Assembly: GCF_040096205.1 (NCBI RefSeq)
Contig: NZ_JBBMFD010000040.1
Span: 1 to 9,707 of the forward strand
Reading direction: 5' to 3'
DNA length: 9,707 bases
Origin: Solibaculum_A intestinale
GTDB lineage: Bacteria; Bacillota; Clostridia; Oscillospirales; Acutalibacteraceae
Part shown: positions 5,651-9,707 of the stretch, piece by piece
Position numbering within the stretch: the first letter of the stretch is position 1
Layout of the letters: each line of letters starts with the position of its first letter
Translations under genes and position numbers: made by a program
Notes under the pieces: model-generated
The model's database searches: none
The model's input: only the letters and a program-made list of their open reading frames with translations
What the model was told of the DNA's origin: nothing

Positions 5651-6205
5651 ATGCAAAGCCGCATCCGAACTCTGACCGAGTGCGCCCTGATGATCGCGCT
5701 GGCCACCGCTTTGTCCTTTTTCACCCTGCGCCTGGTGCCCAATGGCGGGTCGGTGACGCTGGCGAGCATGGCGCCCATCCTGTTTTTGTCCTTCCGCTAC
5801 CCGCTCAAATGGTCGCTGCTGGCGGCGGTGGCCTTTGCGGGCATCCAGATGCTCACGGATTTTCACGTGCCGCCGGTGCAGGACGTTCTTTCCTTTGCGC
5901 TGGTCATCGGGCTGGACTATCTGCTGGCCTTCGGCGTGCTGGGCCTTGCCGGGACAATTGCAAGGCCCATCCGCAACCGGTACGGAGCCGCGGCGGCGGG
6001 TACCGTCCTGGTTCTTTTGCTGCGCTACGCCTGCCATGTGGCCTCCGGCATCCTCATCTGGGACAGCTACGCGCCGCCGGACCAGCCGGTGTGGCTTTAC
6101 TCGGTGATCTATAACGCCACCTATATGGTGCCCGAGCTTCTCATCACCACGGCGGTTATGCTGCTGCTCACCAAGTACGTAAAGCCCCGGCAATTGGGCG
6201 CTTAA
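5651..6205 (+). CDS. thiT: ThiT, thiamine-binding S component of an ECF transporter
   Basis: This encodes 184 residues, the normal size for a six-helix S component in the inner membrane that captures thiamine and works with a shared EcfA-EcfA'-EcfT module (not in this window). Hydrophobic spans are evident at about 10-28, 36-50, 53-69, 78-102, 113-135 and 157-175. The ligand residues known for Lactococcus ThiT (Glu84, Tyr85, His125, Trp133, Tyr146, Asn151) have counterparts at Asp89, Tyr90, His129, Trp137, Tyr150 and Asn155. The spacing is identical from the His onward. Asp in place of Glu is conservative. The family signatures RYACHVASG and WLYSVIYNATYMVPE are clear. The ATG follows AAAGGAGG with a 10-nt gap. 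The gene stands alone behind a structured leader, and its stop codon overlaps the stop of the convergent ybaK-type gene. Confidence 0.9.
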   Translation: MQSRIRTLTECALMIALATALSFFTLRLVPNGGSVTLASMAPILFLSFRYPLKWSLLAAVAFAGIQMLTDFHVPPVQDVLSFALVIGLDYLLAFGVLGLAGTIARPIRNRYGAAAAGTVLVLLLRYACHVASGILIWDSYAPPDQPVWLYSVIYNATYMVPELLITTAVMLLLTKYVKPRQLGA

Positions 6206-6696
6206 CCGTTTTCCCGCTCTTCTTCCCGCCAGCCCTTGCACACGTCCACCCATTCGAGTGCCTTCGAATAGGCTTCCAGCTCGCCGCAGGTGAGCTCAAT
6301 GGCGGAGTTGGACGAGCCGCAGGCGGGAAACACCGTCTCAAATCGTTTCAAAGACACGTCCAGGAACACCCGCACCTGCGGGTTCTCAATGGCGAAGGGG
6401 CAGATTCCGCCCACCGCGTGGCCGGTGAAGGCCAGCGCCTCATCGGGGGTGAGCATCTTCGCCTTTTTCTGAAACTGGGCCTTGAAGCGGGCGTTGTCCA
6501 CCTTGGCGTCCCCTGCTGCCACCAGAAGGATGGCCCCGTCCCCGTCCGCAAAGGAGAGAGTTTTGGCGATGCGGGCGGGCGCTACGCCCAGGGCCTGGGC
6601 AGCCAGGGCCACGGTGGCGCTGGACACGGGGAACTCCCGCACGTCCCCGTCCCGTCCGAACTGCTTGAGATAATTTTTTACTGATTGGATAGACAT
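6202..6696 (-). CDS. YbaK/EbsC-family aminoacyl-tRNA deacylase
   Basis: This encodes 164 residues, typical for the single-domain YbaK/ProX/EbsC family. Members hydrolyse mischarged tRNAs in trans, for example Cys-tRNA(Pro) or Ala-tRNA(Pro), in the cytoplasm. Visible features are RIAKTLSF with the conserved Lys (Lys45, matching catalytic Lys46 of YbaK), the AGDAKVDNARFK segment (61-72), TGHAVGGICPF (91-101), and a C-terminal CGSSNSAIELT loop (126-136). The ATG is preceded by AAGGAGA at 6711-6705 with an 8-nt gap. It lies 27 bp downstream of the small XRE regulator gene on the same strand, so the two are probably co-transcribed. It converges on thiT with a 4-bp overlap. The exact tRNA substrate cannot be told from sequence, but Cys-tRNA(Pro) editing would fit the nearby cysS by theme only. 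Confidence 0.9.
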   Translation of the reverse strand: MSIQSVKNYLKQFGRDGDVREFPVSSATVALAAQALGVAPARIAKTLSFADGDGAILLVAAGDAKVDNARFKAQFQKKAKMLTPDEALAFTGHAVGGICPFAIENPQVRVFLDVSLKRFETVFPACGSSNSAIELTCGELEAYSKALEWVDVCKGWREEERENG

Positions 6697-6723
6697 ATAT
6701 ATTTTCTCCTTATGGTATTCAAT

Positions 6724-6942
6724 TTATCCGTCATTTCCCGCTTCCCCGTCCAGAGAAAACAAGTCGTTGGGCGAACACCCAAAAATCTGGCAGAGAGCCT
6801 CAATGTTCTCCTTGCGGATGGATTTCGTCTCGTTTTCCAGCATACGGCGGTAGCTTTGGTAGCTCATGTTCAGCTGCTGAAACAGCCAGTACCTGGATTT
6901 GCCTTGTTCCTGTAGAAGCTCTTGGATTCGCAGCCGTGCCAT
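6724..6942 (-). CDS. Small XRE-family (Cro/CI-like) transcriptional regulator
   Basis: This encodes 72 residues from the ATG at 6942, supported by AAAGGGGGTG at 6957-6948 with a 5-nt gap. A longer in-frame start at 7008 lacks this support. The protein is essentially one helix-turn-helix domain. RIQELLQEQGKSRYWLFQQL (5-24) forms the first helices, NMSYQSYRRMLENETKSI (25-42) the turn and recognition helix, and IEALCQIFGCSPNDLF (47-62) the final helices typical of this family. The short acidic tail EAGNDG is unremarkable. It resembles the compact HTH_26-type regulators common in Clostridia. Its target is unknown; control of its own transcript and of the downstream deacylase is plausible because an inverted repeat overlaps its leader. 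Confidence 0.88.
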   Translation of the reverse strand: MARLRIQELLQEQGKSRYWLFQQLNMSYQSYRRMLENETKSIRKENIEALCQIFGCSPNDLFSLDGEAGNDG

Positions 6943-6953
6943 ACCGTCACCCC

Positions 6954-6982
6954 CTTTGTGACAATGGTAACCGATTACAAAG
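6954..6982 (-). promoter_or_regulatory. Inverted repeat in the XRE gene leader
   Basis: Plus-strand CTTTGT (6954-6959) and ACAAAG (6977-6982) are complementary arms, with an inner GTAA-CCGA-TTAC (6967-6978). In the mRNA the 3' arm ACAAAG overlaps the ribosome-binding site AAAGGGGGTG. It could be an operator for the regulator or a hairpin that hides the ribosome-binding site. No clear -35/-10 pair was found here. Confidence 0.35.
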
Positions 6983-7038
6983 AGAATTGCGGGGTCATCT
7001 GGCCTCATGCACCTGATTTTTTGGTCCTTTCAAAAGCT

Positions 7039-7080
7039 CCCATTTCAAATGGGCTCCCCTGTCGTGAAACAGGGGAGCCC
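7039..7080 (-). terminator. Probable terminator region of cysS with a second overlapping inverted repeat
   Basis: GGGCTCCCCTG (7051-7061) and CAGGGGAGCCC (7070-7080) form an 11-bp stem with an 8-nt loop just after the cysS stop at 7089. Downstream in the transcript, CCCATTTGAAATGGG (7053-7039) is a second inverted repeat sharing three bases with the first, followed by AGCTTTTG. The T-run is weak for both, so efficiency is uncertain. Confidence 0.65.
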
Positions 7081-7088
7081 GTTTGCGA

Positions 7089-8480
<1,392 letters not shown>

Positions 8481-8537
8481 GTCCTGGTTCCTCCGTCATG
8501 CAATTGATTTCTTGGCTTGAGTGTTTCTATATGTACG

Positions 8538-8570
8538 GCCCCGGCCTTTGGACCGGCCGGGGCTCTTTTT
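8538..8570 (+). terminator. Plus-strand intrinsic terminator-like hairpin between cysE and cysS
   Basis: GCCCCGGCC (8538-8546) and GGCCGGGGC (8555-8563) form a perfect 9-bp stem, followed on the plus strand by TCTTTTTATT. On the minus strand, the coding direction of both flanking genes, the stem is followed by CGTACATATAG with no T-run. The T-run coincides with the cysE stop codon (TTA at 8569-8571). It therefore reads as a terminator for antisense transcription, or as a stabilising or processing hairpin in the cysE-cysS mRNA. Confidence 0.6.
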
Positions 8571-9213
8571 ATTCCGAACGGGTCTGACTGAGCACCTGCA
8601 CCGCATCCCGCAGCCGTTCGATCTCCGCCTCCAGGCGGCAGAGGGTCTGGCTGACGGGGTCGGGGATGTGCACCTGGTCGAGGGGGTCCACCTTCTGCCC
8701 GTTTCGCCGCACCACCCGGGCGGGCACGCCCACGGCGGTGGAATCGTCGGGCAGGTCGGTGAGTACCACGGCGTTGGCTGCCACCTTGCAGTTGTTCCCC
8801 ACCTTGATGGGGCCTAAAATTTTGGCGCCCGCGCCGATCATGCAGTTGTCCCCGATGGTGGGATGGCGCTTGCCGGTATCCTTGCCGGTGCCGCCCAGGG
8901 TGACGCCCTGGTAGATGGTGCAGTTGTTCCCCACCTCGGCGGTCTCCCCGATGACGACCCCCATCCCGTGGTCGATCATCAGCCCCGTGCCGATGGTGGC
9001 CCCCGGATGGATTTCAATGCCGGTCTTTTTGCGGCTTCTCTGGGAGACAAGCCGCGCTAAAAACAAGAAGTTATGCCTAAAAAGCCAATTGGCCCGGCGG
9101 TGGGACCGCACCGCCTTGATCCCCTGATAAAGGACCCTTACTTCAAAGTTGCTTCTCGCCGCAGGGTCCCGCTCCCGGATTGCGGCAACGTCCGCTTTTG
9201 CCCTGCCAAACAT
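8569..9213 (-). CDS. cysE: Serine O-acetyltransferase (CysE)
   Basis: This encodes 214 residues, the short Firmicute form. It acetylates L-serine with acetyl-CoA to O-acetylserine, the first step of cysteine synthesis. I chose the ATG at 9213 (MFGRAK) because GGAGG lies at 9225-9221 with a 7-nt gap; the ATG at 9231 has none. After an N-terminal helical region (about 1-62) comes a left-handed beta-helix of hexapeptide repeats, from GIEIHPGATIG to AANAVVL. It carries MIDHGMGVVIGETA with Asp81-His82, GVTLGGTGK, and KRHPTIGD with His117. These are the substrate and acetyl-CoA residues of the family. The tail ends in a short coiled helix (LEAEIERLRDAVQVL). It is the first gene of the cysE-cysS unit and follows the T-box terminator by about 40 bp. 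No cysK is in the window. Confidence 0.95.
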   Translation of the reverse strand: MFGRAKADVAAIRERDPAARSNFEVRVLYQGIKAVRSHRRANWLFRHNFLFLARLVSQRSRKKTGIEIHPGATIGTGLMIDHGMGVVIGETAEVGNNCTIYQGVTLGGTGKDTGKRHPTIGDNCMIGAGAKILGPIKVGNNCKVAANAVVLTDLPDDSTAVGVPARVVRRNGQKVDPLDQVHIPDPVSQTLCRLEAEIERLRDAVQVLSQTRSE

Positions 9214-9220
9214 ACTATGA

Positions 9221-9225
9221 CCTCC
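9221..9225 (-). promoter_or_regulatory. Ribosome-binding site that sets the cysE start
   Basis: GGAGG (reading 9225 to 9221) lies 7 nt before the ATG at 9213. It excludes the in-frame ATG at 9231, which is upstream of this site. Confidence 0.75.
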
Positions 9226-9251
9226 AACCAATCTGTTATACCGTAAAAACC

Positions 9252-9296
9252 AAAAGAAAACGCCCCTGTCCCCCTGCGGTCAGGAGGACAGAGGCG
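9252..9296 (-). terminator. T-box-controlled intrinsic terminator
   Basis: On the minus strand CGCCTCTGTCCTCC (9296-9283) pairs with GGGGGACAGGGGCG (9274-9261), a 14-bp stem with two G-U pairs and an 8-nt loop, followed by TTTTCTTTT (9260-9252). It lies directly after the T-box sequence, as expected for the regulated terminator. Confidence 0.9.
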
Positions 9297-9528
9297 GTCG
9301 GTTCCCGCGGTTCCACTCTGCTTTTTCACTCTTCACTCTGCCTTGTAACGTAGGCGGTACGCGGGGCGTTACCCCCGGCGCTGACGGGCGCACCTTCGCC
9401 GATTTTCCCGCGAAACGGCTTGCAGCCGGCGGCCGTTTCTCTCTGGGCGGTTTCCTCGGTTACTCTTCCCGCTTCCTCGCGCATCCGGTTATTCTTCTGT
9501 GGGAAAGCGGCGCCCGGCCGCTCGTACC
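9252..9528 (-). promoter_or_regulatory. Cysteine T-box leader (tRNA-Cys-responsive riboswitch)
   Basis: The T-box sequence AGAGTGGAACCGCG lies at 9319-9306. Its bulge UGGA (9315-9312) is complementary to UCCA, so it expects a tRNA with U73, as tRNA-Cys has. Upstream are the Stem I hallmarks: the GAAGAGTA element (about 9467-9460), CAGAGAG (about 9445-9439) and a distal loop with GGCTGCAAGCC. On the 3' side, GAAGG-TGC-GCCC places UGC at 9392-9390 as the putative specifier codon for Cys. Binding of uncharged tRNA-Cys should favour the antiterminator over the terminator at 9296-9252, raising cysE and cysS. The leader also has a 5' hairpin, AGCGGC-CGGGC-GCCGCT (9522-9506), and an imperfect repeat of GCAGAGTG just before the T-box. 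The 5' boundary is estimated from the promoter. Confidence 0.9.
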
Positions 9529-9534
9529 TATACC

Positions 9535-9563
9535 AGTATAGTATAGTTTGCCGGTAAATGCAA
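9535..9563 (-). promoter_or_regulatory. Sigma-A promoter of the cysE-cysS unit
   Basis: On the minus strand TTGCAT (9563-9558) and TATACT (9540-9535) are separated by an ideal 17 nt. Transcription should start near 9528, just upstream of the T-box leader. Confidence 0.8.
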
Positions 9564-9600
9564 CCCTTATTTGTTCCCGGCCCGCCCGGCTTTTTCGTAG

Positions 9601-9707
9601 GGGATCCGGTTCCTATGTCCTTTTACAAAAGGCTATGTCACAACAAACAGTTGATAAATAGCCATTTTTATAGGGGAGTATCAGAACTCCCCTACAAACT
9701 GTTATTT
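9601..9707. repeat. Cluster of inverted repeats at the window edge, no gene seen
   Basis: Several symmetric elements are packed here. TAGGGGAGT (9671-9679) with ACTCCCCTA (9686-9694) forms a perfect 9-bp stem with a 6-nt loop. AACAGTT (9646-9652) with AACTGTT (9697-9703) can close around it. GGCTAT (9631-9636) pairs with ATAGCC (9658-9663). CCTTTT-AC-AAAAGG (9619-9632) is a near-palindrome. CTATGTC is repeated at 9613-9619 and 9633-9639. The region is AT-richer than its surroundings. It could be an intergenic repeat element, the end of a neighbouring gene's terminator, or a small RNA. The window ends inside it. Confidence 0.45.

Overview
The window looks like chromosomal DNA of a GC-rich, spore-forming-type Firmicute, most likely a Clostridia member of the Oscillospiraceae/Ruminococcaceae kind. 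The reasons are the ctsR-mcsA-mcsB-clpC operon order, a CtsR heptad operator, a cysteine T-box leader, an ECF-type ThiT, strong AGGAGG ribosome-binding sites and GC-rich codon choice. The family-level placement is inference.

Left part (1-709): a short minus-strand gene for a 49-residue Gly/Cys-rich peptide with one hydrophobic segment, then about 300 bp without a recognisable gene, then a 66-residue hydrophilic protein of unknown function on the plus strand. The second gene is preceded by a sequence resembling a mother-cell sigma-E sporulation promoter.

Centre (720-5530): the protein-quality-control operon. A sigma-A-type promoter is bracketed by two CtsR operators and drives ctsR (repressor), mcsA (zinc-finger activator/adaptor), mcsB (protein arginine kinase) and clpC (AAA+ unfoldase). 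It ends at a 16-bp GC-rich intrinsic terminator. McsB marks proteins with phosphoarginine for ClpC-ClpP and, with McsA, relieves CtsR repression, so the operon encodes its own control loop.

Right of centre (5531-7088): thiT (thiamine-binding S component of an ECF transporter) on the plus strand behind a structured leader that resembles only part of a TPP riboswitch. Its stop codon interlocks with that of a convergent minus-strand ybaK/ebsC-type tRNA deacylase gene, which follows a small XRE-type regulator gene.

Right part (7089-9563, minus strand): a cysteine operon, cysE (serine acetyltransferase) then cysS (cysteinyl-tRNA synthetase). It sits behind a promoter and a T-box leader whose putative specifier is UGC (Cys) and whose T-box carries UGGA, matching the U73 of tRNA-Cys. 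Uncharged tRNA-Cys should therefore raise both cysteine synthesis and tRNA charging. A perfect plus-strand terminator-like hairpin lies between cysE and cysS. The last 107 bases hold a cluster of inverted repeats and no gene. I saw no tRNA or rRNA gene, CRISPR array, transposase or phage gene, and no clear new multi-gene system. The least explained items are the Cys-rich peptide, the neighbouring small gene, the thiT leader and the right-edge repeats.
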